From: Microlunatus sagamiharensis
Lineage (GTDB): Bacteria; Actinomycetota; Actinomycetes; Propionibacteriales; Propionibacteriaceae
Reading direction: 5' to 3'
Assembly: GCF_900105785.1 (NCBI RefSeq)
Contig: NZ_LT629799.1
Span: 3,410,001 to 3,474,000 of the forward strand
Length of the DNA stretch: 64,000 nucleotides
Below the pieces are notes generated by a model that had not been told where the DNA came from, searched no databases, and was given only the letters and a program-made list of their open reading frames with translations. Positions 51,574 to 61,033 of this stretch are shown here, piece after piece. Both the position numbers and the translations under genes were made by a program. Positions within the stretch are counted from its first letter, which is position 1; every line of letters begins with the position of its first letter.

Positions 51574-53430
51574 GTGACGAGCGCCGAAGCACGCGCCGGC
51601 AAGACCACCGGTGGGCACGGCGCGAGCGCCGGGTCGCGGGTGCGTACGAGCCTCGGCGCGCTGGTCGCCGTCGCCCTGGTCGGGACGGGGCTCACCACGA
51701 GCGTCGCCGACGCGGACGTGACGAAGCCCAAGGTCACGACCGACAAGGGTTCCGCGACCGCGCTGAAGGTCGACTGGAGCGACGTCGACGACGCCGCCTC
51801 CTACCGCGTGCAGTACTCGACGTCCAAGAGCTTCGGCAGCGGCACGACGACGCTGCCGGCCAAGGGCGACGCAGCCATCACCGACAGCGACACCACGATC
51901 CAGGGCCTGTCGACGGGCAAGCAGTACTACGTGCGCGTCGCGGACGTCTCCGACGCGGGCAAGGTCGGCACCTACAGCGCCGCCACCGCCGCCACCCCGA
52001 CGTACGCCTACGCCGCCCCGGGCGACCTCTTCCGCACCAAGGTCGACCGCGACAGCATGACGGTGTCGTGGAAGGCGATCTCGGGCGCGCCCGGCTACAC
52101 GGTCCGGGTCTACTCCAAGGGCAACCCGACCAAGTACTTCACGACCACCTCGTCCTCGGTCGACCTGACCGGCCTGGAGTCGGGCACGACCTACTTCATC
52201 CGCGCCTACGTCGTGCAGCCCGCGGCCGGCACGGAGCCCGAGAAGCGGCTGAGCGAGGACTCGCTCGAGATCACCCAGGCGACGAGCACCTACAAGCTGG
52301 CCACGCCGGACGGCTTCGCGATGACCACCCAGGGCTCCACGTCGGTGGGGCTGTCCTGGAAGGCGGTCGCTGGTGCGCCGGAGGGCTCGGGCTACAAGGT
52401 GTCCTACGCGCTCGACCGCGACCAGAAGAACAAGCAGAAGACGTCGGGCTTCTTCACCGGGACCTCGGGCAAGCTGTCCGGCCTCAGCGCCGACACCACC
52501 TACTACGGGTTCGTCTACCTCGTCGACGCCGACGGGAAGCGGATCAGCGCGTCGAGCGACTTCATCACGATCAAGTCGATCGTCCCGCGCGGCACGATCA
52601 GCGGCAAGGTCGACGGCGTCACGGGCAGCGACCTGACCGCCGCGGCGTACACGACCGCGGGCAACGTCGCCGAGGCCGTGACGGTCGGCTCCGACAACCG
52701 CTACACCCTCGACGTGCGCCCGGGCACCTACAAGGTGCAGCTGATGTACACCGGCGGCGGCGACTACGCCTCGGTGTGGGCCCGCTCGGGCAACGACGGC
52801 GCGTGGACCTACGGCACGGCCTCCACCATCGAGGTCGCCCTCGGCAAGACCACCACCGCGCCGGACGTGGAGATCCACAAGGGCAACAAGGTCTCGGGCA
52901 CGACGGTCGACACGAGCGGCAGGCCCGTGCCGAACGTCGACCTCACGGCCATCTCGGGAAGCACGGACGAGCGCGAGGTCATCGGCCTCACCCGCAGCGA
53001 CAGCCAGGACGGGACCTTCGCGCTCAAGGGCCTGAACAACGGCACCTACTGGGTCCGTGCCGCCTACTCCGGCGACGGCTTCGCGACCGAGAGCGTGAAG
53101 CTGACCGTCAGCAAGGACCTCGGCGTCAAGGTCGTCCTCGACTCCCTGCCCTTCCGCAAGCGCTACGGCGCCTCGCTCAAGGGCACCACCAAGGTCGGCA
53201 AGACGATGTCGGTCACCGCCACCCCCTGGCTCGCCGGCACCTACCCGACGACCACCGCGACCATGAGCTACCAGTGGAAGCGCAACGGCGCGGCCATCAA
53301 GGGCGCGACCGGGCGCACCTACAAGCTCACCAGCGCCGACCGCGGCAAGAAGATCAGCGTCACCGTCACGGCCAAGCGCTACGGCTACACCACCGGGACG
53401 GTGAACACCTCGAGCAAGAAGATCTCCTGA
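51574..53430 (+). CDS. Secreted multi-domain fibronectin-III surface protein
   Basis: A 618-residue exported protein. The signal region spans about residues 20-47 (SRVRTSLGALVAVALVGTGLTTSVADA). Three FN3-type units follow (about 50-145, 150-245, 247-345, each with a YRVQYS/YTVRVY/YKVSYA strand and a GLSTGKQYYVRV-like strand). Two carboxypeptidase-regulatory/SpaA-like beta modules come next (GTISGKVDGVTGSDL, KVSGTTVDTSGRPVPNVDLTAIS), then a C-terminal Ig-like repeat (TYPTTTATMSYQWKRNGAAIKGATGRTYKLTSAD). No LPXTG or membrane anchor is seen. The start is GTG 51574. Confidence 0.85.
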   Translation: MTSAEARAGKTTGGHGASAGSRVRTSLGALVAVALVGTGLTTSVADADVTKPKVTTDKGSATALKVDWSDVDDAASYRVQYSTSKSFGSGTTTLPAKGDAAITDSDTTIQGLSTGKQYYVRVADVSDAGKVGTYSAATAATPTYAYAAPGDLFRTKVDRDSMTVSWKAISGAPGYTVRVYSKGNPTKYFTTTSSSVDLTGLESGTTYFIRAYVVQPAAGTEPEKRLSEDSLEITQATSTYKLATPDGFAMTTQGSTSVGLSWKAVAGAPEGSGYKVSYALDRDQKNKQKTSGFFTGTSGKLSGLSADTTYYGFVYLVDADGKRISASSDFITIKSIVPRGTISGKVDGVTGSDLTAAAYTTAGNVAEAVTVGSDNRYTLDVRPGTYKVQLMYTGGGDYASVWARSGNDGAWTYGTASTIEVALGKTTTAPDVEIHKGNKVSGTTVDTSGRPVPNVDLTAISGSTDEREVIGLTRSDSQDGTFALKGLNNGTYWVRAAYSGDGFATESVKLTVSKDLGVKVVLDSLPFRKRYGASLKGTTKVGKTMSVTATPWLAGTYPTTTATMSYQWKRNGAAIKGATGRTYKLTSADRGKKISVTVTAKRYGYTTGTVNTSSKKIS

Positions 53431-53431
53431 C

Positions 53432-53495
53432 CCCGGGTCGTCAGACCCGGGCCACGAGCCCAGAGACCCCGTCGGCCGCGAGGCCGGCGGGGTCT
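53432..53495 (+). terminator. Tandem terminator hairpins
   Basis: CCCGGGTC-GTCA-GACCCGGG (53432-53451) is followed by AGACCCCG-t-CGGCC, loop GCGA, GGCCG-g-CGGGGTCT (53464-53495), then TCTC. The second resembles an intrinsic terminator for the surface protein gene; the short gap to the next leftward stop suggests it serves both sides. Confidence 0.75.
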
Positions 53496-53526
53496 TCTCG
53501 CTCCCGGGCGCCGCGGCGGGCGGGGT

Positions 53527-55428
53527 CTACTTCTTGCGGAGCGACACGTTGCCGTGCGCGGTCGCGTACAGCTGGCTCGTGCCGGCGGTGACCGCCGCCT
53601 CGCCGTTCAGCCGGACGCGGCGCACCGACGAGCCCGCGGTCACCTCGACGTAGACGTCCGCGAGGCGCTCGCCGACCGCCGCCGCGAGCGGGTCGAACCG
53701 GCCGCGGAGCGCCAGCCGCACGCCGTCGGGCCGGGCCTCGACGACCTCGGCGTCCAGCTCGCGGCGCCAGGGCCGCCCGGCGTCGCGGCCGACCAGCAGC
53801 CAGCGGGCGGTCGGCGGGGCGGGCGGCTCCGCCGCCGTCCAGGCCTCGGCGTCCCAGGTCACCTCGGCCTCGGCCTCGAGCGCGAACCGACCGGTCTCGG
53901 AGGTCACCGTGAAGCTCGGCACGCGCACGGAGACCAGGCTGAGCCGCTTCGTCCGCGCCTCGACCGCCGTGCGCTGGACCTCGACCCAGCGTCGGTAGAC
54001 CTCCGCGTCGCTGAAGGCGGCGAGCCGCTCCCGGGCGTTCGCGCGCAGCTCCCGGACGCGCTTGGGCGGCAGCCCGAGGAACCGCGTGATCGTGTCGGCG
54101 AGCGCCGCGACGTCGCCGGCGGGCACGAGGAAGCCGGTCTCGCCGTCGACCAGCAGCTCGTCGGGGCCGTAGCGGATGTCGTACGCGATGGGGACGCAGC
54201 CGGCGGCCATGCTCTCCAGCAGCACCAGCGACTGGCCCTCGGTGGTGGAGGTCATCAGCGAGAACGACGCGGCGGCGAAGTGCCGCGCCGCCCCGGGCGT
54301 GTAGCCGTGCAGGACGACGGACCCGGCGCTGCCGGTCTCGGCCACGGCCTGCTCGATCGACGCCTGGCTCCCGGCGTCCTTGCCGTAGACGTCGAGCCCG
54401 AAGTCGGCGGCCCGGCCCCCGGCCCTGCGGACGAGCGACACGGCCTGCACGGCGTGCTCGATCCGCTTCAACGGCTTGAGCGTCGCCACGACGATCCCCC
54501 GCTCGGGGCGGTCGGGCCCGGACCGGAACCGCGGCAGCCTCGAGAGCACGGTGCGCGGCCGGTCCGGCTCGACGTCGGGCTCGACGGGCGGCCCGGCGTT
54601 GGGCACGGAGTGCAGGTTCGGGGCGTCGCCGAACCGCTCGGCCACGTCCTGGCGCTGCTTGCGGGTGAGGAAGACGACGGCGTCGAAGCCGTCCAGGTGC
54701 GGCACGATCCGGCGGTGGGCGACGTAGAGGTCGCCCTTGTAGGGGTTCGTCGAGTCGGCGAGGTGCGACTCGTGGAAGACGTGAATCGTCGTGGCCCGCG
54801 GGTTCAGGTAGCGCGACAGGAAGCGCGCGGTGCTCTTGCTCTCGTTGGTGATGACCGCCGGACCGTCGCCGACGAGGTGGTCGAGCCACAGGGCGTACAC
54901 GTCCCAGGTGCTGCCGGCGAGCACGGTCGGGCGGCCGTCCGCGTCGAAGAACTGCTGGTAGCGCCGCTTGCCCTCGTCCAGCTCGACCGGGAAGTCGCGG
55001 GCGAGCAGGCTGCCGTCGGCGCGGTACATCTCGGAGTGGACGAGCTCGCGGGTCTCGTCGTAGGTGCGCAGGCACCAGCGGGTGCCCTCCTCCTCGACGG
55101 TGGACACGCCGGCGTCGGGCGAGGGTTCGGTGGCCGGCATCGTCCTCAGCCGGTCGACGAGCGTGCCCTCGGCGTCCCAGGCACGCAGGTCGCTGAACAG
55201 CGTCCGCACGGTCACACCCTCCGGCAGCGACCCTCGACCCGTGAGCCGGTCGGTGATCTCGGCGCTGTCCTGCAGGGCGCTGAAGGTGAGCAGGTCGACC
55301 GGCCGGCCGCTGCGCTGCACCTGCTCGCCGACCCGCCGCAGGGTCGCGGTCGTCTGGCCCGCGTACTGCTCGGGGACCCACCACGTGGTCACGAGCTGAC
55401 GGGCGGGCGGGAGCTCCTCGGGTGCCAC
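53527..55428 (-). CDS. TagE-like glycosyltransferase (GT4), second copy
   Basis: A 633-residue protein. An N-terminal DUF1975-type region (LARDFPVELDEGKRRYQQFFDADGRPTVLAGSTWDVYALWLDHLVGDG) precedes a GT4 catalytic domain (IVVATLKPLKRIEHAVQAVSL, LHGYTPGAARHFAAASFSLMTSTTEGQSLVLLESMAAGCVPIAYDIRYGPDEL). About 150 extra C-terminal residues look like a beta-sandwich domain. It is a distant paralogue of the 43539-45263 enzyme. GTG 55428 is the probable start. Teichoic acid glycosylation is the likely role. Confidence 0.85.
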   Translation of the reverse strand: MAPEELPPARQLVTTWWVPEQYAGQTTATLRRVGEQVQRSGRPVDLLTFSALQDSAEITDRLTGRGSLPEGVTVRTLFSDLRAWDAEGTLVDRLRTMPATEPSPDAGVSTVEEEGTRWCLRTYDETRELVHSEMYRADGSLLARDFPVELDEGKRRYQQFFDADGRPTVLAGSTWDVYALWLDHLVGDGPAVITNESKSTARFLSRYLNPRATTIHVFHESHLADSTNPYKGDLYVAHRRIVPHLDGFDAVVFLTRKQRQDVAERFGDAPNLHSVPNAGPPVEPDVEPDRPRTVLSRLPRFRSGPDRPERGIVVATLKPLKRIEHAVQAVSLVRRAGGRAADFGLDVYGKDAGSQASIEQAVAETGSAGSVVLHGYTPGAARHFAAASFSLMTSTTEGQSLVLLESMAAGCVPIAYDIRYGPDELLVDGETGFLVPAGDVAALADTITRFLGLPPKRVRELRANARERLAAFSDAEVYRRWVEVQRTAVEARTKRLSLVSVRVPSFTVTSETGRFALEAEAEVTWDAEAWTAAEPPAPPTARWLLVGRDAGRPWRRELDAEVVEARPDGVRLALRGRFDPLAAAVGERLADVYVEVTAGSSVRRVRLNGEAAVTAGTSQLYATAHGNVSLRKK

Positions 55429-55547
55429 GGCCCCACTCTCCCACCGGTCCCCGGCGAGCCCGCGGACCTCGCGCCGGACCGGGCGGGGTCTCGCCCCCGC
55501 GTCGGCCCCGCCGTGGGAGCGTGACCGCCGGGTACGTTAGCCCGGCT

Positions 55548-56831
55548 ATGGCCTTGCTGCTCGACCTGACCCCGCTGCGTAGCGCCCCCGCCTACCGTCG
55601 CCTCTGGCTCGGGCTCAGCGTGTCCAACCTCGGCACCCAGTTCACCGTCACCGCGGTCGGTCTGCAGGTGTACGCGATCACCGGCTCGACGCTATCGGTC
55701 GGTGTGCTCGGCGTCTGCGCGCTGGTGCCGCTGGTGCTGCTCGGGCTGTACGGCGGCGCGCTGGTCGACCAGTACGACCGTCGGCGCGTGGCGATCATCG
55801 CCTCCGTCGGGCTCTGGGTCGTCTCCGGCCTGCTCGCCCTGCAGGCGTGGCTCCACCTGGACTCGGTCGGGCTGCTCTACGCCCTCGTGGCGCTGCAGTC
55901 GGCCGGCTTCGCGGTCAACAACCCCGCGCGCTCGGCGATCATCCCCCGCCTCGTCGAACCCGACCTGCTGCCCGCCGCGAACGTGCTGCAGACCGTCTCC
56001 TGGAACGTCGCCTTCGTCGTCGGGCCGCTGCTCGGCGCGTTCATGGTCGCGGGCGGGGACTTCGGGCTCGCCTACACGGTCGACGTCGTCCTCTTCACCG
56101 CGGCGCTGTGGGCGCTGCTGAAGCTGCCGGACCTCCCGCCCGCCGAGACCGCGACCGGCGAGCCGGGCCGCCGCGGGCTCGCCTCGGTGCTCGAGGGCCT
56201 GCGCTACCTCGCCACCCGCCCCAACGTCCGGATGACCTTCGTCGTCGACCTCACCGCCATGATCCTGGCCATGCCGCGGGTGCTGCTGCCCGCGGTCGGG
56301 GTCCTGTGGCTGGGCGGCGGCGCCGCGACGACCGGCGGCCTGAGCGCCGCGTTCGCCGTCGGCGCCGTGCTGGCCGGGCTGCTGTCCGGCGGCCTGGTCC
56401 GCGTACGCCACCAGGGCCGGGTGATCGCCAGCTCCATCGTCGTCTTCGGGCTCGCCGTGGCCGGCTTCGGCGCGGTCCTGCTCGGCGTCGGGCGGACGTC
56501 GCCGGGCGGGGTGCTCGTGCCCGCGCTGCTGGCGTCCTTCGTGCTGCTCGCGGTGGCCGGCGGCGCGGACGCGGTCAGCGCGGTGTTCCGGCAGACGATC
56601 CTCCAGGCCGCGACGCCCGACGAGATGCGCGGACGGCTGCAGGGCGTGTTCATCGTGGTCGTGGCCGGCGGGCCGCGCCTGGGCGACCTGGTCCTGGGCA
56701 GCGGGGCCGAACGGTTCGGCGAGGGCCTCGCCGCCCTGGCCGGCGGCCTGCTGTGCGCCGTCGTGCTCGTCGCCGTGGTCGCGGTCCAGCGGCGCTTCTG
56801 GGACTACGACGCGCGCGACCCCCAGCCCTGA
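55548..56831 (+). CDS. MFS transporter, EntS-like
   Basis: A 427-residue major facilitator. Twelve hydrophobic segments are evident. The loop-2 motif GGALVDQYDRRRV and NNPARSAIIPRLV after helix 4 match the MFS_3/EntS group of exporters. The C-terminal half includes FRQTILQAATPDEMRGRLQGVF. TACGTT and GTTAG lie within 15 bases of the ATG and no ribosome site is evident, so the transcript may be leaderless. The substrate is unknown; relatives export siderophores or drugs. Confidence 0.88.
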   Translation: MALLLDLTPLRSAPAYRRLWLGLSVSNLGTQFTVTAVGLQVYAITGSTLSVGVLGVCALVPLVLLGLYGGALVDQYDRRRVAIIASVGLWVVSGLLALQAWLHLDSVGLLYALVALQSAGFAVNNPARSAIIPRLVEPDLLPAANVLQTVSWNVAFVVGPLLGAFMVAGGDFGLAYTVDVVLFTAALWALLKLPDLPPAETATGEPGRRGLASVLEGLRYLATRPNVRMTFVVDLTAMILAMPRVLLPAVGVLWLGGGAATTGGLSAAFAVGAVLAGLLSGGLVRVRHQGRVIASSIVVFGLAVAGFGAVLLGVGRTSPGGVLVPALLASFVLLAVAGGADAVSAVFRQTILQAATPDEMRGRLQGVFIVVVAGGPRLGDLVLGSGAERFGEGLAALAGGLLCAVVLVAVVAVQRRFWDYDARDPQP

Positions 56832-56924
56832 CCCGCGGGCGCGCGCGACCCGGGTCCGGTGGCGCGCGTTGTTAGGGTCGGTGCACAGCGGGCCGGGACG
56901 CGGCGTACGCAGGGAGCGGGGCCA

Positions 56925-58634
56925 GTGAGCGACGTCGGCGGGGTGCTGATCCACCAGCGCCGGCGCGTGGTCGAGATCGTCGACGTCTTCGCCCGGTACG
57001 GCTTCACCCAGCTCGCCTCGGCCTTCGGCGCGACCATCGGCGACCAGCCCACCTCCCTGCTGATGCGGTTGACCGGGCTCCACCTGGCCGACCCCGAGCT
57101 CGTCGCGCTCACCACCGGCGAGCGGCTGCGGGCGGCGCTCGTCGAGCTCGGCACCACCTGGGTCAAGCTCGGCCAGATGCTCAGCCTGCGCGCCGACATC
57201 GTCGGCTCCGACATCGCGGCGGCCCTGCGCGGGCTGCAGAGCGCCGTGCCCGCCGACGCCCCCGGGCTCGCGGCCCGCACCGTCGAGGCCGAGCTCGGCC
57301 AGCCGGTGCACCAGGTGTTCGCGACCTTCGAGACCGACCCGCTCGCCTCGGGCTCCGTCGCCCAGGTTCACGCCGCGACGCTGCACGACGGCACCGAGGT
57401 CGTGGTCAAGGTCCTCCACCACGACGCGGACCGCAAGGTCACCGGCGACCTGGAGCTGATGAGCGCGCTCGCGCGCTCCGTGGAGGCCCTGGACGTCGGC
57501 ATGGCCCGCTACAACCCGGTCGCCGTGGTGGCCGAGTTCGCGGCGCTGATGAGCGCGGCGGTCGACTTCACCCACGAGCTGCACCACCTGCAGCAGATCG
57601 GTGCCAGCCTCGCGACCGAGGTCGACGTCGTCGTCCCCACGGCGTACCCCGAGCTCTCCGGCGCTAAGGTCCTGACGATGTCGCGCGTGCGCGGCGGCGC
57701 GGTCGACACCCGCGAGCACCTCGAGGCGTCCGGCTGGACGGTCGAGCGCTTCGTGCAGCGGACCAGCGACCTGTTCCTGGCGATGATCTTCCGCGACGGC
57801 ATGTTCCACGCCGACCCGCACCCCGGCAACTTCCTGCTGCCCGACGCCGGGCACCTCGCCATCCTCGACTTCGGCGACGTCGGCTACCTGACCGCGCGGC
57901 GCCGGCTCGACTTCCAGGCGCTGCTGCTGGCCATCTCCGAGCGCGACGCCGACGACTTCACCCGCGCGCTGGTCGCGGTGACCCGGGCGTCGGTCGAGGT
58001 CGACGAGGAGGCCCTCCAGTCCGCCGTCGAGGCGTGGATGCAGCGCTGGCTCCGCGCCGGGGTCAGCGAGCAGGACCTGGGGCCGGCGCTGGAGCACCTG
58101 CTCGGGCTGTTCCGGGACAACCACCTCACCTTCCCCTCCGACCTGCTGATGCCGCTCCGCGTGCTGATGCGGCTCCAGGGCCTGGGGCTCGAGCTGGGCA
58201 GCACCGTCCCGCTCGACGACATGCTGCGGCCCTACCTCACGCAGATGATGGCGGACCGCTTCAAGCCGGCCGCGCTGCTCAAGGAGGGGCGCCGGACGCT
58301 GCGCAGCTGGCAGCGCCTGCTCGGCCCGCTGCCCGACGAGCTCGCCGACCTCGCCGTGCGCGTCCGCAAGGACGGCGCGACGCTCGACATCAAGGTGCAC
58401 GACCCCGACGAGGTCGCCGACAACCTCATCGACGGGCTGATCGCCGCCGCCTCGATCATCGGCGCCTCCGAGCTGCTGGCCAAGCGCACGCCGCCGACGA
58501 TCAAGGAGGCGTCCATCCCGGGCGTCGCCGTCTTCGCCCTCGCGGGGCTGACATGGGTCCGCCTGCAGAACCGCCGCGCCTCCCACAAGAAGCTGACCAG
58601 CCGCGTGGCCGGCTTCATCAGCCGGCGCTTCTGA
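56925..58634 (+). CDS. ABC1/UbiB-family atypical protein kinase
   Basis: A 569-residue UbiB-family protein. The KxGQ signature is WVKLGQMLSLRADI (about residue 80), the Ala-rich nucleotide loop LASGSVAQVHAA, the catalytic segment FHADPHPGNFLL (about 295) and metal-binding LDFGDVGYL. Two hydrophobic helices close to the C-terminus (IDGLIAAASIIGASELL, GVAVFALAGLTWV) anchor it. Such proteins support isoprenoid quinone synthesis or lipid handling through ATPase activity. GGAGCGGG precedes GTG 56925. Confidence 0.92.
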   Translation: MSDVGGVLIHQRRRVVEIVDVFARYGFTQLASAFGATIGDQPTSLLMRLTGLHLADPELVALTTGERLRAALVELGTTWVKLGQMLSLRADIVGSDIAAALRGLQSAVPADAPGLAARTVEAELGQPVHQVFATFETDPLASGSVAQVHAATLHDGTEVVVKVLHHDADRKVTGDLELMSALARSVEALDVGMARYNPVAVVAEFAALMSAAVDFTHELHHLQQIGASLATEVDVVVPTAYPELSGAKVLTMSRVRGGAVDTREHLEASGWTVERFVQRTSDLFLAMIFRDGMFHADPHPGNFLLPDAGHLAILDFGDVGYLTARRRLDFQALLLAISERDADDFTRALVAVTRASVEVDEEALQSAVEAWMQRWLRAGVSEQDLGPALEHLLGLFRDNHLTFPSDLLMPLRVLMRLQGLGLELGSTVPLDDMLRPYLTQMMADRFKPAALLKEGRRTLRSWQRLLGPLPDELADLAVRVRKDGATLDIKVHDPDEVADNLIDGLIAAASIIGASELLAKRTPPTIKEASIPGVAVFALAGLTWVRLQNRRASHKKLTSRVAGFISRRF

Positions 58635-58692
58635 CCCTCCGCCCGGCGTCGCCGTCAGCGTCGTCGCCCTGACGACCCGACCAGACCCCGCA

Positions 58693-58757
58693 CCGCCGAG
58701 CGGTAAGTTGCCGCGCCTTCTGGGAGGGAAAAGGCGCGGCAACCTACCTCTCGGCGG
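58693..58757. repeat. 65-bp palindromic repeat, copy 3
   Basis: Same length as the other two copies. The inner TTGCCGCGCC/GGCGCGGCAA pairs perfectly; two mismatches occur in the outer arms. It lies between convergent genes (UbiB kinase and rocD), as the other copies lie at 3' ends. Confidence 0.88.
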
Positions 58758-58786
58758 AGGTGAAGGGGTCCGGCGGAGGGGCAGCC

Positions 58787-60049
58787 TCAGCGCGTACGGG
58801 CGGAGAGCTCGGCCAGGGCGTCGGCGAGGGCGTCGAGCCCGGCGTCGAGCTGCTCCTCGGTGATGACGATCGGCGGGGCGAGCCGGATCGTCGAGCCGTG
58901 GGTGTCCTTGGCCAGCACCCGGCGGCGGGCCAGGGCCTCGCAGACCTCGCGGCCGGTGCCGAGCGCCGGGTCGATGTCGACCCCGGCCCACAGCCCGCGC
59001 ACCCGGACGCCGACGACGCCGTGGCCGAGCAGGCCCTCGAGCCGGACGCGCATGCGCTCGCCCAGGCGGGTGGCGCGCTCCTGCAGCTCGCCCGTGGACA
59101 GCATCTCGACCACCTCGCGCCCGACGGCGCAGGCCAGCGGGTTGCCGCCGAACGTGCTCCCGTGGGTCCCCGGCTCGAGGACCCCGAGCACGTCGGCGTC
59201 GGCGACGACCGCCGACACGGGCACGATGCCGCCGCCCAGGGCCTTGCCCAGCAGGTACACGTCCGCCACGACGCCTTCGTGCTCGCAGGCGAGGGTGCGC
59301 CCCGTGCGCCCGAGGCCGGACTGGATCTCGTCGGCGATGAAGAGGACACGCTGCTCGCGGGTCACCGCGCGCACCCCGGCCAGGTAGCCCGGCGGCGGGA
59401 TCCGCACGCCGGCCTCGCCCTGGATCGGCTCGAGCAGCACCGCGACCGTGTCCGGCGTGATCGCGGCGCGCAGGGCGTCGAGGTCGCCGTACGGGACGGT
59501 GACGAAGCCCGGCGTGAAGGGGCCGTAGTCGTCCCGGGCCTCCGGGTCGTCGGAGAAGCTGACGATCGTCGTCGTCCGGCCGTGGAAGTTGCCCCCGGCG
59601 ACGATGATCTCGGCGCGGCCGGCGGGCACGCCCTTCACCCGGTAGCCCCACTTGCGGGCGACCTTGATGCCCGACTCGACGGCCTCGGCGCCCGTGTTCA
59701 TCGGCAGCACGACCTCTTTGCCGACCAGCGCGGCGAGCGCGGTGGCGAAGGGCGCGAGCTGGTCGTGGTGGAAGGCGCGCGAGGTCAGGGTGACGCGCTC
59801 GAGCTGGGCGCGGGCGGCGGCGAGCAGCCGCGGGTGGCCGTGGCCGAAGTTGGTCGCGGAGTAGGCGGCGAGGAAGTCGAGGTGCTCGTCGCCGTCGACG
59901 TCGGTCAGCACCGCACCCTCGCCGCAGGCGACCACGACCTCGAGCGGGTGGTAGTTGTGCGCGACGTGCTCGGCCTCGGCGTCGAGCAGGGTGGCGACGG
60001 CGCGCGAGCGCCCTCCGACGAGCTCGGGGGTGTCCAGGACGGCGGTCAT
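58787..60049 (-). CDS. rocD: Ornithine aminotransferase
   Basis: A 420-residue class III PLP aminotransferase. Key motifs: HNYHPLEVVVACGEGAVLTDVDGDEHLDFLAAYSATNFGHGHPRL, MNTGAEAVESGIKVARKWGY, GNFHGRTTTIVSFS, the PLP Asp region FIADEIQSGLGRTG and the Schiff-base lysine in LLGKALGGGIVPVSA. These match OAT, which makes glutamate 5-semialdehyde from ornithine. The ATG overlaps the stop of the hydrolase gene (ATGA), so the two act as an arginine-catabolic unit, probably controlled by the adjacent Lrp protein. Confidence 0.94.
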   Translation of the reverse strand: MTAVLDTPELVGGRSRAVATLLDAEAEHVAHNYHPLEVVVACGEGAVLTDVDGDEHLDFLAAYSATNFGHGHPRLLAAARAQLERVTLTSRAFHHDQLAPFATALAALVGKEVVLPMNTGAEAVESGIKVARKWGYRVKGVPAGRAEIIVAGGNFHGRTTTIVSFSDDPEARDDYGPFTPGFVTVPYGDLDALRAAITPDTVAVLLEPIQGEAGVRIPPPGYLAGVRAVTREQRVLFIADEIQSGLGRTGRTLACEHEGVVADVYLLGKALGGGIVPVSAVVADADVLGVLEPGTHGSTFGGNPLACAVGREVVEMLSTGELQERATRLGERMRVRLEGLLGHGVVGVRVRGLWAGVDIDPALGTGREVCEALARRRVLAKDTHGSTIRLAPPIVITEEQLDAGLDALADALAELSARTR

Positions 60050-60975
60050 CGCGGTTCTCCTTCTCCGGCGGCGGGGCCGGCGGTGCGAGGGGCGGGCAGG
60101 GAGCGGATCTCCTGGGTGCAGCACTTGACGCTGCCCCCGCCGAGCAGCAGCTCGGAGGTGTCGAGCTCGACGCAGGCGTAGCCGCGCGCCTCGAGCTCGG
60201 TGCGCAGGTGGACCGCGCCGGTCGGCATGAAGACGTGGCGGCCGTCGCCGACCAGGTTGAGCCCGAAGGCGTACGCGTCCGCGTCGTCGGCGATCACGGC
60301 GTCCGGGAAGCGCTGCGCCAGCACCCGCTGCGAGGCGGCGCTGAAGGCGGGCGGGTGGTAGGCGACCTGGTCGGTGTCCTCGTCGAGGACGGCCAGCGCC
60401 ACGTCCAGGTGGTAGAAGCGCGGGTCGACCAGCTCGAGGCCCACCACCTCGCGGCCGGTGAGGGCGGCCAGCTCCGCGTGCGCGTCGGGCGAGGTCCGAT
60501 AGCCGTGGCCGGCGAGGACGACCGACGACAGCACGGCGAAGTCGCCCTCGGCCTCGTTGACCGCGACCGGCTCGGCGAGGCGGGCCCCGGCCAGCCCGCC
60601 GTAGAGCACCCCGAACCGCTGGTGCCAGGCCCGGTGCGCGTCGGCCTCGGCCGCGCGCTGCGGGGTCGCGAACCGCGCCAGCAGGGTCCGCCCGTCGACG
60701 ACGGTGGCACCGTTCGCCGCGAACACCATGTCCGGCAGCCCGGGCACGGGCTCGAGGCGGTCGACGCGGTGGCCCGCGCGCTCGTACGCCGCGACGACCG
60801 CCGACCACTGGGCGTACGCGCGGTCGCGGTCGACCGGGACCGCGGGGTCCATCCACGGGTTGATGGCGTAGCTGACGTCGAAGTGGGTGGGCGGGCACAT
60901 CAGGAAGTGCCGCGGCCGCACCCGGCGCTGGGAGCGCCCGGTCGTGGCCGCCACGGTCGTCGTCATACCGTCCAT
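60046..60975 (-). CDS. Dimethylarginine/arginine amidinohydrolase-like protein
   Basis: A 309-residue guanidino-group-modifying enzyme of the DDAH/arginine deiminase superfamily. Substrate and catalytic segments are CPPTHFDVSYAINPWMD, PDMVFAANGA, EAEGDFAVL, the catalytic His in PRFYHLDVALAVLD and the nucleophilic Cys in GGGSVKCCTQEI. Coupled to ornithine aminotransferase, it probably yields citrulline or ornithine from arginine or methylarginines. ATG 60975 or 60966 may be the start; neither has a clear ribosome site. Confidence 0.88.
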   Translation of the reverse strand: MDGMTTTVAATTGRSQRRVRPRHFLMCPPTHFDVSYAINPWMDPAVPVDRDRAYAQWSAVVAAYERAGHRVDRLEPVPGLPDMVFAANGATVVDGRTLLARFATPQRAAEADAHRAWHQRFGVLYGGLAGARLAEPVAVNEAEGDFAVLSSVVLAGHGYRTSPDAHAELAALTGREVVGLELVDPRFYHLDVALAVLDEDTDQVAYHPPAFSAASQRVLAQRFPDAVIADDADAYAFGLNLVGDGRHVFMPTGAVHLRTELEARGYACVELDTSELLLGGGSVKCCTQEIRSLPAPRTAGPAAGEGEPR

Positions 60976-60983
60976 GGTATTTC

Positions 60984-61014
60984 TCGATCACCACAACAGG
61001 CGTAGCATGATCGA
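60984..61014. promoter_or_regulatory. Probable Lrp operator
   Basis: TCGATCA (60984-60990) and TGATCGA (61008-61014) are exact inverted halves 17 bases apart, in the 58-base gap between the divergent hydrolase and Lrp genes. This spacing suits an Lrp-type dimer of dimers. Confidence 0.6.
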
Positions 61015-61033
61015 CGAACTTCAGGGGGTTTAG

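Noticed and set aside
51574-53430. Sortase-anchored adhesin
   Set aside because: No LPXTG-type motif, C-terminal helix or positive tail is present.
55692-59651. Leftward frame of over 1300 codons opposite the MFS and UbiB genes
   Set aside because: Low-complexity translation opposite two well-supported genes; a GC shadow.
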